The notes below the pieces were generated by a model. The model was not told the DNA's origin and did not search any database. It saw only the letters and a program-made list of their open reading frames with translations. This document shows, piece after piece, positions 26,960 through 37,524 of a stretch of DNA of 64,000 bases. Each line of letters begins with the position of its first letter. Position 1 is the first letter of the stretch. This DNA is from RPQJ01 sp963793675 (GTDB lineage: Bacteria > Pseudomonadota > Gammaproteobacteria > Steroidobacterales > Steroidobacteraceae): positions 310,001 to 374,000 of the forward strand of contig CAWCBA010000002.1 of NCBI GenBank assembly GCA_963793675.1, in the 5' to 3' direction. A program made the position numbers and the translations under genes.

Positions 26960-26966
26960 CGGTCAA

Positions 26967-27440
26967 TCAGTACTTGGAAGCTGCGGGTGCGAAATTGGCG
27001 TGCACCAGCATCCACTTGCCGCCCATCCTGGAGTACACGCGGGTCGACTTGGCGCTGTTGGGTGACACCTTGCCGTCCTTGTCACGCAGTACGCCGACGT
27101 AGTTGTACGAGAGGATCGCCGTGTCGCCGTAAACCTGGACCTTCGGGTTCACCATTTCGGCAGCCAGGGTCTTGCCGCCGTCCGAGGTGATGGCCTCGCT
27201 CAGTCGGGTGTTGAGGCCCTTGCCTTCGATACGCACCGGGTAGTCTTGATTGAATTCGGTGTAGTCGTCCGCGGCCGAACTCATCTGGTCGGCCGCAGAC
27301 TGCCCCGCCATTTCGGCTGCCCACTGGGCTCGAGCCATCGCCATGATTTCAGCCGCTACCTTCGGATCGTCCCCTGCGAAAGCCTGACCTGAAGCCAACA
27401 GCGCGCCCATCAGCACTGCGCTGATAAATGAGTTCTTCAT
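26967..27440 (-). CDS. exported NTF2-like (SnoaL/DUF4440-type) protein
   Basis: 157 residues with a clear signal peptide (SFISAVLMGALLASGQAFA-GD). The mature domain has the helix-strand order of the NTF2-like fold: DYTEFNQDYPVRIEGK, then VQVYGDTAILSYNYVGV, and ends RMGGKWMLVHANFAP, which resembles the last strands of DUF4440 proteins. Members include isomerases and ligand-binding proteins; no active-site residues can be assigned here. A CAGGAGAAT ribosome site precedes it. It is divergent from the small exported gene at 27716, with a 275-base spacer, and a hairpin follows its stop. Confidence 0.65.
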   Translation of the reverse strand: MKNSFISAVLMGALLASGQAFAGDDPKVAAEIMAMARAQWAAEMAGQSAADQMSSAADDYTEFNQDYPVRIEGKGLNTRLSEAITSDGGKTLAAEMVNPKVQVYGDTAILSYNYVGVLRDKDGKVSPNSAKSTRVYSRMGGKWMLVHANFAPAASKY

Positions 27441-27715
27441 CGAAATTCTCCTGCGATTCTTTTTGGGCCGTGCCGCGGCCGAACGAGTCGCGCCGGGTAC
27501 GGTAGAACGATGTTTATAGCAGACCGCTCATGGTCGACAAAGGTGCACTGCAGCATCAGGACGGGTCGCGTCACCTGCCGATGTGTGTTACAAAACCTCA
27601 CGGCCATTTCCGGATGCCGGACGTTGCGTCCAGTGCAATCTGGTTCTGGATTCCATAAGTGCGGCACGAAACACCAGCGTTTCCGCCATAAAACCAACAG
27701 CAGGGGTGAAATAGA

Positions 27716-28165
27716 ATGTCACTGAAATTCCGCGCCTTCGGCGCAGCGGCCACGCTGCTCGCGTGCTTCCTCGTTTCGTTCGGCGCAACAGCCGCTGACC
27801 GGGCCTACAAGGAAGGACCGGTGTCCATCGTGTCGTCCATTCGCACCGAGCCTGGTCATTTCGATGACTACATGGCCTGGCTGGCGGGCCCGTGGAAGCA
27901 GGGTCTCGAGGCAGAGAAGGCCGCCGGGCTGATTCTGGGTTACAACGTGTACATGACCGCTCCGCGCGGCCCGGGCGATCCCGACCTCTATCTCGTGGTG
28001 ACCTACAAGAACATGGCCGCGATGGACGACCTCGACGCGAAGTCCGATGCCATCTATGAAAAGCTCATGGGCAGCCAGGCCCAGCAGAGCCAGGCGAACA
28101 TCGATCGCGGCAAGATCCGCACGGTCCTCGGCAGCGAGCTGATCCGCGAGGCCACGCTCAAGTAG
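27716..28165 (+). CDS. small exported protein with dimeric alpha/beta-barrel-like pattern
   Basis: 149 residues. The signal peptide (AAATLLACFLVSFGATA-AD) predicts export. The mature part (VSIVSSIRTEPGHFDDYMAWL, then LYLVVTYKNMAAMDD) has the strand-helix order of dimeric alpha/beta-barrel monooxygenase-like or NIPSNAP-like proteins, but no catalytic residues stand out. A GGGG-TG-A leader (aggggtgaaatagaatg) gives a fair ribosome site. A strong bidirectional terminator follows 30 bases after the stop and separates it from atpC. Function unknown. Confidence 0.6.
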   Translation: MSLKFRAFGAAATLLACFLVSFGATAADRAYKEGPVSIVSSIRTEPGHFDDYMAWLAGPWKQGLEAEKAAGLILGYNVYMTAPRGPGDPDLYLVVTYKNMAAMDDLDAKSDAIYEKLMGSQAQQSQANIDRGKIRTVLGSELIREATLK

Positions 28166-28194
28166 GGCGACCGGCTTTTCGCGAGACGGAAAGC

Positions 28195-28227
28195 AAAAAG
28201 GGCCCGCATGATGCGGGCCCTTTTCTT
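28195..28227. terminator. bidirectional intrinsic terminator between the exported gene and atpC
   Basis: A perfect GGGCCCGC/GCGGGCCC stem with a five-base ATGAT loop, flanked by A-run on the left and TTTTCTTT on the right. It therefore works for the plus-strand gene ending at 28165 and equally for the atp operon, whose last gene atpC ends at 28281 on the minus strand. Confidence 0.85.
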
Positions 28228-28280
28228 TAGCTTCGTCAGTTTCCTGACCTTCCAGGCCTTCCTCGCCTTCATGCCCTTCC

Positions 28281-28699
28281 TCAGCGGGTCTTGCGCAGTT
28301 TCTGAATCGCCTGCAGCTGGGCCGACAAGGCCGACAGTTCGGCTTCGACGCTCGCGATTTCCTGCTTCTCACTGCGGGCGCGGAGCGCTTCCTCGGCCAG
28401 TCGCTTGGCTTCGAGCACCTTGGCTTCGTCGAGGTCAGCAGCACGGATGGCCGTGTCGGAGAGCACATTGATGTGGTCGGGCTGCACTTCGAGGAAGCCG
28501 CCCTGCACGTACACCATCTCTTCTTCCGCCTTGCCGGGCACCTTGATGCGCACGACGCCGGCCTTGATCTGCGTGATCAGCGGGGCGTGACGCGGGTAGA
28601 TGCCGAGCTCGCCCGCGATGCCGGGGAGCACGACGAACTCGGCTTCACCGGAGTAGATGGATTCTTCGGCGCTGACGACATCAATCGAATAGTGGCCAT
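28281..28699 (-). CDS. atpC: F1Fo ATP synthase epsilon subunit, frame broken near the start
   Basis: About 139 residues when repaired. From the ATG at 28699 the product reads MATIR, then one base is missing near 28685 before IDVVSAEESIYSGEAEFVVL continues. The N-terminal beta-sandwich carries GELGIYPRHAPLITQIKAG, and the C-terminal helical pair (EAKRLAEEALRARSEKQEI) is the regulatory part that can block rotation. Last gene of the operon, followed by a strong terminator. The frame break is probably a sequence error since the rest is conserved. Confidence 0.85.
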
Positions 28700-28706
28700 A
28701 TTTGTA

Positions 28707-28782
28707 CCAGTGACTAGTGAACAGTGGTCATTGGGAGAACGCCGCTTTTCCGACTAACCCCTAACCCCTATCCCCTGACCCC
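28707..28782. repeat. AGTGACTAGTGA tag and CGACTAACCCC tract between atpD and atpC
   Basis: The gap holds a CAGTGACTAGTGAACAGTGG element (28707-28730) and a run of ACCCCTA-like units (28751-28782). Close copies of the first are at 30234-30273 and of the second at 35699-35732 and 35809-35840. They contain stop codons in several frames and are not coding. They look like members of small interspersed repeat families. Confidence 0.6.
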
Positions 28783-30211
28783 TTACTGCAGGGTCTTGGC
28801 TTTCTCGACGGCCTCTTCGATCGCGCCGATCATGTAGAACGCCTGCTCGGGCAGGTGGTCGTACTCGCCGTTCACGATCGCCTTGAAGCCGCGGATCGTG
28901 TCCTTCAGCTGCACGTACTTGCCCGGGCTGCCGGTGAACACTTCGGCGACGTGGAACGGCTGCGACAGGAAGCGCTGGATCTTGCGGGCGCGCGACACGG
29001 CCAGCTTGTCTTCCGGCGACAGTTCGTCCATGCCGAGGATCGCGATGATGTCGCGCAGTTCCTTGTAGCGCTGCAGCACGGCCTGTACCGCGCGGGTCGT
29101 CTCGTAGTGCTCTTCGCCGATGATGTTCGGGTCGACCTGGCGCGACGTCGAGTCGAGCGGGTCCACCGCCGGGTAGATGCCGAGTGATGCGATGTCGCGC
29201 GAGAGCACGACGGTCGCGTCGAGGTGGCCGAAGGTGGTGGCCGGCGACGGGTCGGTCAAGTCGTCCGCGGGGACGTACACGGCCTGGATCGACGTGATCG
29301 AGCCGACCTTGGTCGAGGTGATGCGTTCCTGCAGGCGCCCCATTTCCTCGGCCAGCGTCGGCTGGTAACCCACGGCCGAGGGCATGCGTCCGAGCAGCGC
29401 GGACACTTCCGTGCCGGCGAGCGTGAAGCGGTAGATGTTGTCGACGAAGAACAGGATGTCGCGGCCTTCGTCACGGAAGCGCTCGGCCATGGTCAGGCCG
29501 GAGAGCGCGACGCGCAGGCGGTTGCCCGGCGGCTCGTTCATCTGGCCGAACACCATCGCCACCTTCGACTGGCTCAGGTCTTCCTGCACGATGACCTTGG
29601 CATCCGACATTTCGTGATAGAAGTCGTTGCCTTCACGGGTGCGCTCGCCGACGCCGGCGAACACCGACAGGCCCGAGTGCTCCTTGGCGATGTTGTTGAT
29701 CAGCTCGAGCATGTTGACGGTCTTGCCCACGCCGGCGCCGCCGAACAGGCCGATCTTGCCGCCCTTCGCGAACGGGCAGATCAGGTCGATGACCTTGATG
29801 CCGGTCTCGAGCAGTTCGACCGACGGCGCCAGCTCGTCGAACTTCGGCGCCGGCTGGTGGATGCCGCGGCGCTCGTCGGACTGGATCGGGCCACGCTCGT
29901 CGATCGGGCGACCGAGCACGTCCATCACGCGACCGAGCACGCCCGGGCCGACCGGCACCGAGATCGCGGCACCCGTGTTGCGGACCTTCATGCCGCGCTG
30001 CAGGCCGTCGGACGAGCCGAGCGCGATGGTGCGCACGACGCCGTCGCCGAGCTGCTGCTCGACTTCGAACGTCAGGCCCTTTTCGGCCAGCGTGTTGCCG
30101 CTGTCCTCGAGGATCGAGCGCGTCGTACACCCTGGGCATCGCATCGCGCGGGAATTCGATGTCGATGACCGCGCCGATGGTCTGGACGATGGTGCCGAAT
30201 GCTTGTGACAT
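28783..30211 (-). CDS. atpD: F1Fo ATP synthase beta subunit, one frame break near the N-terminus
   Basis: About 475 residues. It starts MSQAFGTIVQTIGAVIDIEF at 30211 and shifts frame near 30115, where an extra G in GCGCTC(G)ATCC separates PRVYDAL from ILEDSGNTLAEKG. The catalytic domain has the Walker A loop GGAGVGKT, GERTREGNDFYHEM, and the Walker B DILFFVDNIYRFTLAGTEVS. In most bacteria the Walker B-adjacent residues read NIFRF, so Tyr here is a conservative change. Beta carries the catalytic nucleotide sites of the rotary ATP synthase. It lies between atpG and atpC. Confidence 0.92.
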
Positions 30212-30233
30212 GGTCGTTTGCCTGAAAAAGTGA

Positions 30234-30273
30234 ATTAGTGACTAGTGAGTAGTGACTAGTAAATAGTGGCTAG
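30234..30273. repeat. tandem TAGTGACTAG repeat between atpG and atpD
   Basis: About four imperfect copies of TAGTGA(C/G)TAG, ending in the TAG that serves, read on the minus strand, as the atpG stop (30270-30272). It is related to the element at 28707-28730. It is rich in stop codons on both strands and may mark a repeat insertion site at the 3' end of atpG. Confidence 0.6.
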
Positions 30274-31161
30274 ACGGCCGCCGCGCCGCCCACGATCTCG
30301 GAGAGTTCCTTCGTGATCGAGGCCTGCCGGCTCTTGTTGTAGACGAGCTGCAGCTCGTCGATGATGTTGCGCGCGTTGTCCGAAGCGGCCTTCATCGCCA
30401 CCATGCGCGCCGACTGCTCGGAGGCGATGTTGTCGGTGGCCGCCTGGTAGACGACGGTCTCGAGGTAGCGCACGAGCAGCTGGTCGAGCACCGCCTTCGG
30501 CGTCCGGCTCGTACAGGTAGTCCCAGTTGCCCTCACCGACTTCGGCCTTCATCACCTGGCCCGTCGGCAGGACCCATTCCTGCGGGATCGGGATCATCGT
30601 GCCGTGCGTCGGCTCCTGCTTCATCGTGTTGACGAAGCGGGTGGAGAAGATGTGAACCTCGTCGAGGCGGCCCTCGAGGAAACCGTCGATGAGCATCTTG
30701 ACCGGGCCGATGAGGCGGTCGAGCGCCGGGTGGTCGCCGTAGTTGGTGACCTGCGACACGATCTTGCCGCCCATGCGGTTGATGAAGCCGAGACCCTTGT
30801 TGCCGATCGTGCAGTACTCGGCCTCGATGCCCTTCGTCAGCCATTCCTTGTGCTGGTTCAGCACCAGGCGCAGCAGGTTGGTGTTGAGGCCGCCGCAGAG
30901 ACCCTTGTCGGTCGTGACGACGACGACGCCGACGCGCTGCACGGTCGCACGCCGCGTGAGCAGCGGGTGCTTGTATTCCGTGTTGGCGCGCGCCGCGTGC
31001 ATCGTGATGTCGAGCAGGCGCTGGGCGTACGGGCGGCCGCGCCGCATGCGCTCCTGCGCCTTCTTCATCTTCGAGGCAGCGACCATTTCCATCGCCTTGG
31101 TGATCTTGCGCGTGTTCTGCACGCTCTTGATCTTGAGGCGGATTTCCTTGGTTCCGGCCAT
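30270..31161 (-). CDS. atpG: F1Fo ATP synthase gamma subunit, one frame break
   Basis: About 297 residues. It starts MAGTKEIRLKIKSVQNTRKI, the conserved N-terminal helix, and includes TTDKGLCGGLN, a family signature. The frame breaks near 30505, where an extra G between GACGCC and AAGGCGG separates WDYLYEPDA from KAVLDQLLVRYLE. The end ARNIIDELQLVYNKSRQASI is the conserved C-terminal helix that forms the central stalk. It transmits rotation from the c-ring to the catalytic beta subunits. It lies 39 bases downstream of atpA. Confidence 0.9.
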
Positions 31162-31199
31162 GACTTTCTGCTACCTGTGCGGCGAGTGAGGAACGGGGC

Positions 31200-32742
<1,543 letters not shown>

Positions 32743-32805
32743 GTTGCCAATCCTCTGCAGGCCTGCCGCAATGCGCGGCGTGGGCCGTTGAATCGTTTTC
32801 GTTCG

Positions 32806-33346
32806 TCAGCCAGTCGTCAGTTCGACGTCGAGCCGCTGGAGCTTGTTCGCGATCGAGCCGTCAATGAGCATGTCGCCCGAGCGCACCACCGCGCCGCCGA
32901 TCAACGCCGGATCGACTGTGCAATGCAACCGCACGTCGCGGCGCAGTCGTGCGCGCAGGGCGCCGGCGAGGCGCTCCCGCTGGGCGTCGTTGAGCTCGGC
33001 AGCAGAGACGACCTCGACGTCGGCGACGTTCTGGTGCTCGGCCTTCAGCTCGTCGAAGTGCTCGGCGATCTCGGGCAGGTAGTCGATGCGGTCGTTCTCG
33101 GCGAGCAGGTCGAGCAGCGCGCGGGCGTTCGCGTCGAGCGCAGTCGCCACAGACGTTGGCCACCAGCTCCTTGAGCTGCTGCCTGCCGACGCCGGGGCTG
33201 CTCTCGAACGCCTTGAACTCGTCGCTCACGACGACCGCGCGCGCGGTCCCAAGCCAGCCCGACCAGGCGTCGAGCGCGTTCTTGTCCCGCGCGTGGGCGA
33301 AAGCCGCCTTGGCGTAGGGTCTCGCTACCGTGGCTTTCTCAGCCAT
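32806..33346 (-). CDS. atpH: F1Fo ATP synthase delta subunit, one frame break
   Basis: About 179 residues. The N-terminal half MAEKATVARPYAKAAFAHA is the six-helix domain that binds alpha. The frame breaks near 33150, after ELVANVC, and continues as VATALDANARALLDLLAEN. The C-terminal part GGAVVRSGDMLIDGSIANKL is the conserved OSCP/delta end that contacts the b subunit. It is part of the peripheral stalk. Order and spacing (44 bases after atpF) are typical. Confidence 0.88.
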
Positions 33347-33390
33347 GCATCGTTACTCCAGGTCCCCGTGTCATCGCGGTGCCGCGGCCG

Positions 33391-33875
33391 TCAGGCCTTG
33401 GCGCCCTCGATTTCGCGGGCCAGTTGCTCGATCAGGTCGGCGTGGGCCTTCGGGTCGATCTCCCGCTGCAGCAGGCGGGAGGCACCGGCCACGGCCAGGC
33501 TGGCCACGTCCTTGCGCAACTCGTCGCGGGCACGGGACTTTTCCTGCGCCGCGTCCTGCCGCGAGCCGTCGACGATGCGCTTGCCCTCTTCGAGGGCGGT
33601 CGAGCGCGCTTCATCGACGATTTCGACCTCGCGCTTGTGCGCCTGGTCGACGATCTTCTTGGCCTGGTCGCGGGCTGCATTGATGATCACCTGGGCTTCC
33701 CCATGGGCGGTCTGCAGCTCGGTCTGGCCACGCTCGGCGGCGGCGAGGCCTTCCGCGATCTTCTTCTGCCGGTCCTCGACGCCTTGGTGAGGGGCGGCCA
33801 GATGAACTTCCAGGAGAACCAGATCAGGATCCCGAAAACCAGCATCTGGCCGAGCAGCGTCGCATTGATATCCAT
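33391..33875 (-). CDS. atpF: F1Fo ATP synthase subunit b, one frame break
   Basis: About 161 residues. It starts MDINATLLGQMLVFGILIWF, a single N-terminal membrane segment. One G is missing near 33783 (AAGGCGTC instead of AAGGGCGTC), separating WPPLTK from GVEDRQKKIAEGLAAAERG. The rest is the long charged helix of the peripheral stalk (IINAARDQAKKIVDQAH), ending AREIEGAKA. It forms a dimer linking Fo to F1. It lies 27 bases after atpE. Confidence 0.88.
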
Positions 33876-33902
33876 GACGACGTCCTCGCGTCAGGTGCGC
33901 GG

Positions 33903-34175
33903 TTAGCCGAAGCGGGCGAGCAGCGGGTTCGCGAACGCGAAGAACATCGCGAGCGCCACGCCGATCAGGAACGCCGCGTCGATGAGGCCGGCGAGCAGGA
34001 ACATGCGGCCCTGCAGCGTCGGGATCAGTTCCGGCTGGCGGGCGGCCGCCTCGAGGAACTTCGAGCCCATGATGCCGATGCCGATGCAGGCGCCGATGGC
34101 GCCCAGGCCGATGATCAGGCCGAGTGCGATCGCGGTGTAGCTCTGGACCTGTGCGATGAGCGCGAGGTTTTCCAT
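33903..34175 (-). CDS. atpE: F1Fo ATP synthase subunit c
   Basis: 90 residues, intact, with an AGGAG ribosome site. Two membrane helices (LGLIIGLGAIGACIGIGIMG and FLLAGLIDAAFLIGVALAMF) flank the polar loop ARQPELIPT. The ion-binding acidic residue of the second helix is the Asp in AGLIDAAFLIG, and the first helix carries the GxGxGxG-like pattern. There is no Gln/Glu/Ser set suggesting Na+ coupling, so proton coupling is likely. It is the only core atp gene in this cluster with an unbroken frame. Confidence 0.95.
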   Translation of the reverse strand: MENLALIAQVQSYTAIALGLIIGLGAIGACIGIGIMGSKFLEAAARQPELIPTLQGRMFLLAGLIDAAFLIGVALAMFFAFANPLLARFG

Positions 34176-34248
34176 CTCAATCTCCTGGCGGAAAGTGCGG
34201 TTGCGGTAAACGGGAAAGGAATGCAGTGAAGTGGCGGGCGTCCGTCGG

Positions 34249-35080
34249 CTAGTGGTGCTCGGTGGCCATCGCGGAGTACACGACGGTCAGCACCATGAAG
34301 ATGAACGCTTGCAGCGTGATGATCAGGATGTGGAAGATCGCCCAGCCGGCGCCCATCGGCGATCTGGCCGAGGAAGCCGACGGTGCTGCCCACGGTGAAC
34401 GTGAAGAAGCCCGCGCCGAGCAGCGCGATCAGCATGAACACGAGCTCGCCCGCGTACATGTTGCCGAAGAGTCGCATCGCCAGCGAGACGGGCTTCGAGA
34501 GCAGCTCGACGAGGTTCAGCAGGAAGTTCGGAATCCAGAGGACGCGGGTTGCGCCGAACGGGGCGGTGAAGAGTTCGTGCGACGTAACCGCCCGATGCCC
34601 TTCGCCTTGACGCTGTAGAAGAGGACGACGACCAGCACGGTCAGCGACATCGCGAACGTCGTGTTGGCGTCGGCCGTCGGCACCGCGCGCCAGTAATGGA
34701 TGCCGAACAGCGCCGCGATCTTGCCGGGCAGGTCGAGCGGCAGCAGGTCCATCGCGTTCATCAGGAACACCCACACGAAGATCGTGAGGGCGAGCGGCGC
34801 GAGGAAGCTGCGGTCGAGGTGGAAGACTTCCTTGACCGTGGTGTCGATGAACTCGACGACCATCTCGACGAACGCCTGCCCCTTGCCGGGCACGCCGACG
34901 GTGGCCTTGCGCGCGGCGGCATAGAACAGGCCGAGCGTGACGATGCCGAGCAGCACCGACATGAAGATCGTGTCGACGTGGAACGACCAGAACCCTTCGC
35001 CGACCGTGTAAGTGGGTCAGGTGGTGGGTGATGTACTCGGTGCTGTTCGCGGGACCTGCGGCGTGCTCAGCGGCGGACAT
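34249..35080 (-). CDS. atpB: F1Fo ATP synthase subunit a, three frame breaks
   Basis: About 277 residues when repaired. The N-terminus MSAAEHAAGPANSTEYITHH leads into a break near 35012, then TVGEGFWSFHVDTIFMSVLL. A second break is near 34590 (KGIG to AVTSHELFTAPF), and a third near 34365, where one extra C follows GQIA before AGWAIFHILIITLQ. The fourth segment SLAMRLFGNMYAGEL contains the essential Arg of the proton channel, and the protein ends VVYSAMATEHH. It is the Fo stator channel subunit. Its start overlaps the end of atpI. Confidence 0.88.
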
Positions 35081-35504
35081 TGTCTGGTACCACTCCGACC
35101 GGACGGACTATTGCTTGCTTCGTGGGCTCGCCCAGGCGAGCCGCCCCAAACCAGTATCCAAAGAACGTCGCGACGTACGCTGCGAGCAGCGGCACCGCCT
35201 CGACGTTCGGTGACCGGAACGCGGTCACCAGCAACGCGATGGTGAAGCCGACCTTCACCAGCCACCCCAGGAAGAACCCGATCGTGGCCCGCATCAGCGT
35301 CGCGCCTTCGCCGTGCCGCAGCATCGCGAAGGCCATCAAGCTCGTCGCCGCCACGCCGATGCCGGCTCCCAGCAGCGCCGATGCGCCGGCACGGTAACCC
35401 GCGATCGCGAAACACACGGCCGCGACGATCGCCCCGAGCAGGACCTGACTCAGCACGACGACCAGCGCCTGGCGCCGGCCTTTCTGCACGTCGAGGTTGC
35501 TCAA
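35067..35504 (-). CDS. atpI: ATP synthase subunit I (AtpI-like), small membrane protein
   Basis: About 145 residues if it begins at the TTG at 35504 (MSNLDVQKGRRQAL); an ATG at 35543 would add 13 residues but lies inside a terminator-like hairpin, so I prefer the TTG, preceded by GATGAGG. Four membrane segments follow (VLLGAIVAAVCFAIAG, AGIGVAATSLMAFAML, LGWLVKVGFTIALLV, LLAAYVATFFGYWFG). It sits immediately before atpB and overlaps it by 14 bases, the usual place of the non-essential c-ring assembly/Mg2+ protein AtpI. Sequence conservation of this family is weak, so position is the main evidence. Confidence 0.65.
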   Translation of the reverse strand: MSNLDVQKGRRQALVVVLSQVLLGAIVAAVCFAIAGYRAGASALLGAGIGVAATSLMAFAMLRHGEGATLMRATIGFFLGWLVKVGFTIALLVTAFRSPNVEAVPLLAAYVATFFGYWFGAARLGEPTKQAIVRPVGVVPDNVRR

Positions 35505-35527
35505 GGCCTCATCCGCATCCGGGCAAC

Positions 35528-35557
35528 AAAAAAGCCACGTCATGCCGGTTGGCCGGC
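35528..35557 (-). terminator. GCCGG/CCGGC hairpin with a T-run ahead of atpI
   Basis: On the minus strand GCCGG-CCAA-CCGGC is followed ten bases later by six T residues. It lies upstream of the atp operon and about 300 bases past the parB stop, so it could end parAB transcription or attenuate atp expression. The stem is short and the T-run is not adjacent, so support is moderate. Confidence 0.4.
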
Positions 35558-35698
35558 CACGGGTGGCGTTGAGATCCGTTACCCGGGCCAGGCTCACGCC
35601 GAAGCGCGGCTTCCGGAAAGGCGCGGAAGTATAGGGACCTTTTTGCAGTGCTTCAAATCCGCATCTCCCGCGCACGGGAAGCGGTGGGGCGCGGGAAA

Positions 35699-35840
35699 GG
35701 GGTTCAGGGGTTAGGGGATGGGGGTTAGTCGGAACGTCACACGAAACGAGGGGCTGCAATCGGGCGGACCGCGACCGAGATCGACGTTACCGATTGATAA
35801 GCACGACTCGACTAACCCCCATCCCTTATCCCATATCCCC
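35699..35840. repeat. inverted pair of CGACTAACCCC tracts in the parB-atpI gap
   Basis: This stretch lies in the ~316-base gap between parB and atpI. It holds the C-rich tract seen also at 28751-28782, once on the minus strand (35699-35732) and once on the plus strand (35809-35840), separated by about 75 bases. They share CGACTAACCCC plus ATCCC-type units. The rest of the gap has no convincing gene; a T-run hairpin is at its atpI end and the stop-rich TACTACGTAGCACTGCTAC segment near the parB end. Confidence 0.55.
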
Positions 35841-35859
35841 TTGCTACTACGTAGCACTG

Positions 35860-36828
35860 CTACTTAATGTGCGCGAGGATTCCATCCAGCTCGTCGAGGC
35901 TGTTGTACGCGATCACGAGCTTGCCCTTGCCGGTCAGCGCGTGCTGCAGCGACACCTTGGCGCCCAGCTTGTCGGCCAGGTCCTGTTCAAGGCGGGCGAT
36001 GTCGGGATCACGGCGCGGCTCGTCGCCGTCGTCCCGGCGGTTGCCTTTTCGCCGTGGGCGAGCATCCGCTTCACCAGCGCTTCGGTCTCGCGGACCGACA
36101 GGCCCTTCTTCGCGACCAGCGCGCCGACCTCCGACTGTTGCCGCGCCTGCGGCAACCCGAGCAGCGCGCGGGCATGCCCCATCTCGAGCTGGCGGTGCTC
36201 GACCAGCGTCTTCACTTCGTCGGTGAGCTCGAGCAGGCGGAGCAGGTTGCTGACCGACGCGCGCGAACGACCGACGGCATCGGCGGCCTGCTGGTGCGTG
36301 ACGTCGAATTCGCGGATCAGGCGATCGAGGGCGCGGGCCTCCTCGAGCGGGTTCAGGTTCTCGCGCTGGATGTTCTCGATGAGCGACATCGCGACCGCGG
36401 CCTCGTCGGGCACGATGCGGACGACGGCCGGGATGTCGTGCAGGCCGGCCATCTGCGCGGCCCGCCAGCGACGCTCGCCGGCGATGATCTCGTAGCGGAT
36501 CGGCTCGCCGGTTTTCTGCGCGGCGAGCGGGCGCACCACGATCGGTTGCACGACACCCTGCGCGCGGATCGAGTCGGCCAGTTCCTGCAGGCTCTCCGGT
36601 CGCATGTCGAGGCGCGGCTGGTAGCGGCCCCGCTGCAGCAGGTCGACCGGGATGCGCGCAAGCTCTTCATTGCGCGGCGCAGCCGTGCCACTGGCCGGCG
36701 CAGCGGCCTGGGTGGAAGACGTGCCGGGTGCGTCGATCCGCCGTTGCAGCACTCGGGGCGTGCGCCGGCGTGACGGAACCGAGCAGAGCCTCGAGGCCCC
36801 GGCCGAGGGAAGGTCGCTTTGTTGCCAT
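35860..36828 (-). CDS. parB: chromosome partitioning protein ParB, two frame breaks
   Basis: About 322 residues. It starts MATKRPSLGRGLEALLGSV at 36828 and breaks near 36757, before RVLQRRID. The N-terminal CTPase/nuclease-like domain has GRYQPR, the GERRWRAAQMAGL box and the ENIQRENLNPLEEA motif. A helix-turn-helix (THQQAADAVGRSRASVSNLL) binds parS. A second break near 36045, within the A-run of GAAAAGG, leads to the C-terminal dimer region (GAKVSLQHALTGKGKLVIAY), which ends at 35860. No canonical parS-like palindrome was found in the window. It acts with ParA in origin segregation. Confidence 0.9.
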
Positions 36829-36902
36829 AGCGGACTATTATGCCGCCCGCGTCGCGAGGGCGCAGGAAACCCCGCTGAATCGAATTCGAGCCGGAGACTT
36901 GC

Positions 36903-37487
36903 ATGCGTCCCGTCGCCGCCCTGCTGCTGGGCGGACTGATCAGTTGTTGCGGCACTGGTGGCACGGCCCCGGCGCGGGCCGTTGCGGCCGCGCAGGCTGT
37001 TGAGTCGCGGGCGGATTCCGTGCCTCAGGAAGTCGTGCCGAGCCAGCCGGCACAGCTGGTGGAGTCGCCGTCAGTGTTGTTCGCTGCCGGTGTGTTCGCG
37101 CTGGTCGAGGCCTACGACTACCCCTACAGCGTCGGCGCGACCTATGTCGCGCGGCCGATGACGACGTGGCGCCTGGCGCCCGGAGCAGGTTTCGCCGTGG
37201 GGCCCGACGGCATCGCTTTCATGTACCTGGACGTGCGCCGCGACTTCGCGCTGGGCGATCGCTGGTATGTCACGCCCAGCCTCGCGAGCGGATGGTTCAT
37301 CAACGGCGACGTCATCGGTCCGCACGATCACCTGGAATTCCAGAGCGGGATCATGTTTGCGCGGCGCTTCGACAACGGGCTGCGGCTCGGGCTTGCGGGC
37401 CTGCACATATCGAACGGCGGACTGCATCATCCGAACAACGGCACGGAAGCCGTGCTGCTGACATTGCAGGTGCCATTGCAGAAATAG
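36903..37487 (+). CDS. lipid A 3-O-deacylase (PagL)-like outer-membrane enzyme
   Basis: 194 residues. The N-terminus (LLLGGLISCCGTGG) is a signal, possibly a lipoprotein signal with Cys about 16, followed by a Ala/Val-rich linker. The C-terminal part has the PagL hallmarks HISNGGLHHPNNGTEAV, with the catalytic His-Ser pair and the Glu of the triad. PagL removes an acyl chain from lipid A in the outer membrane. It lies between parB and parA on the opposite strand, so its transcript runs head-on into parA. The frame is intact. Confidence 0.7.
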   Translation: MRPVAALLLGGLISCCGTGGTAPARAVAAAQAVESRADSVPQEVVPSQPAQLVESPSVLFAAGVFALVEAYDYPYSVGATYVARPMTTWRLAPGAGFAVGPDGIAFMYLDVRRDFALGDRWYVTPSLASGWFINGDVIGPHDHLEFQSGIMFARRFDNGLRLGLAGLHISNGGLHHPNNGTEAVLLTLQVPLQK

Positions 37488-37493
37488 GGGACG

Positions 37494-37521
37494 CTCACCT
37501 GCTTCCTGCGGGAGAGGTGAG
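37494..37521. repeat. REP-like hairpin between pagL-like gene and parA
   Basis: CTCACCT and AGGTGAG arms with CTTCC/GGGAG inside form an imperfect hairpin. The same GGGAGAGG/CCTCTCCC motif recurs at 39013-39038. It may act as a bidirectional terminator of the two facing genes. The reading frame of parA runs through it, which supports a lost stop codon. Confidence 0.45.
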
Positions 37522-37524
37522 GGA

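Noticed and set aside
30234..30273. TAGTGACTAG tandem repeats as a CRISPR-like array
   Set aside because: The units are about 10 bases with no spacers, so it is an ordinary short tandem repeat.
35544..35859. Possible gene or origin in the parB-atpI gap
   Set aside because: Only repeats and stop-rich sequence are seen; no DnaA boxes or parS-like palindromes were found there.
37071..37524. Extension of ParA to 419 residues
   Set aside because: The added part is antisense to a PagL-like gene and crosses a REP-like hairpin; ParA proteins end near residue 265.
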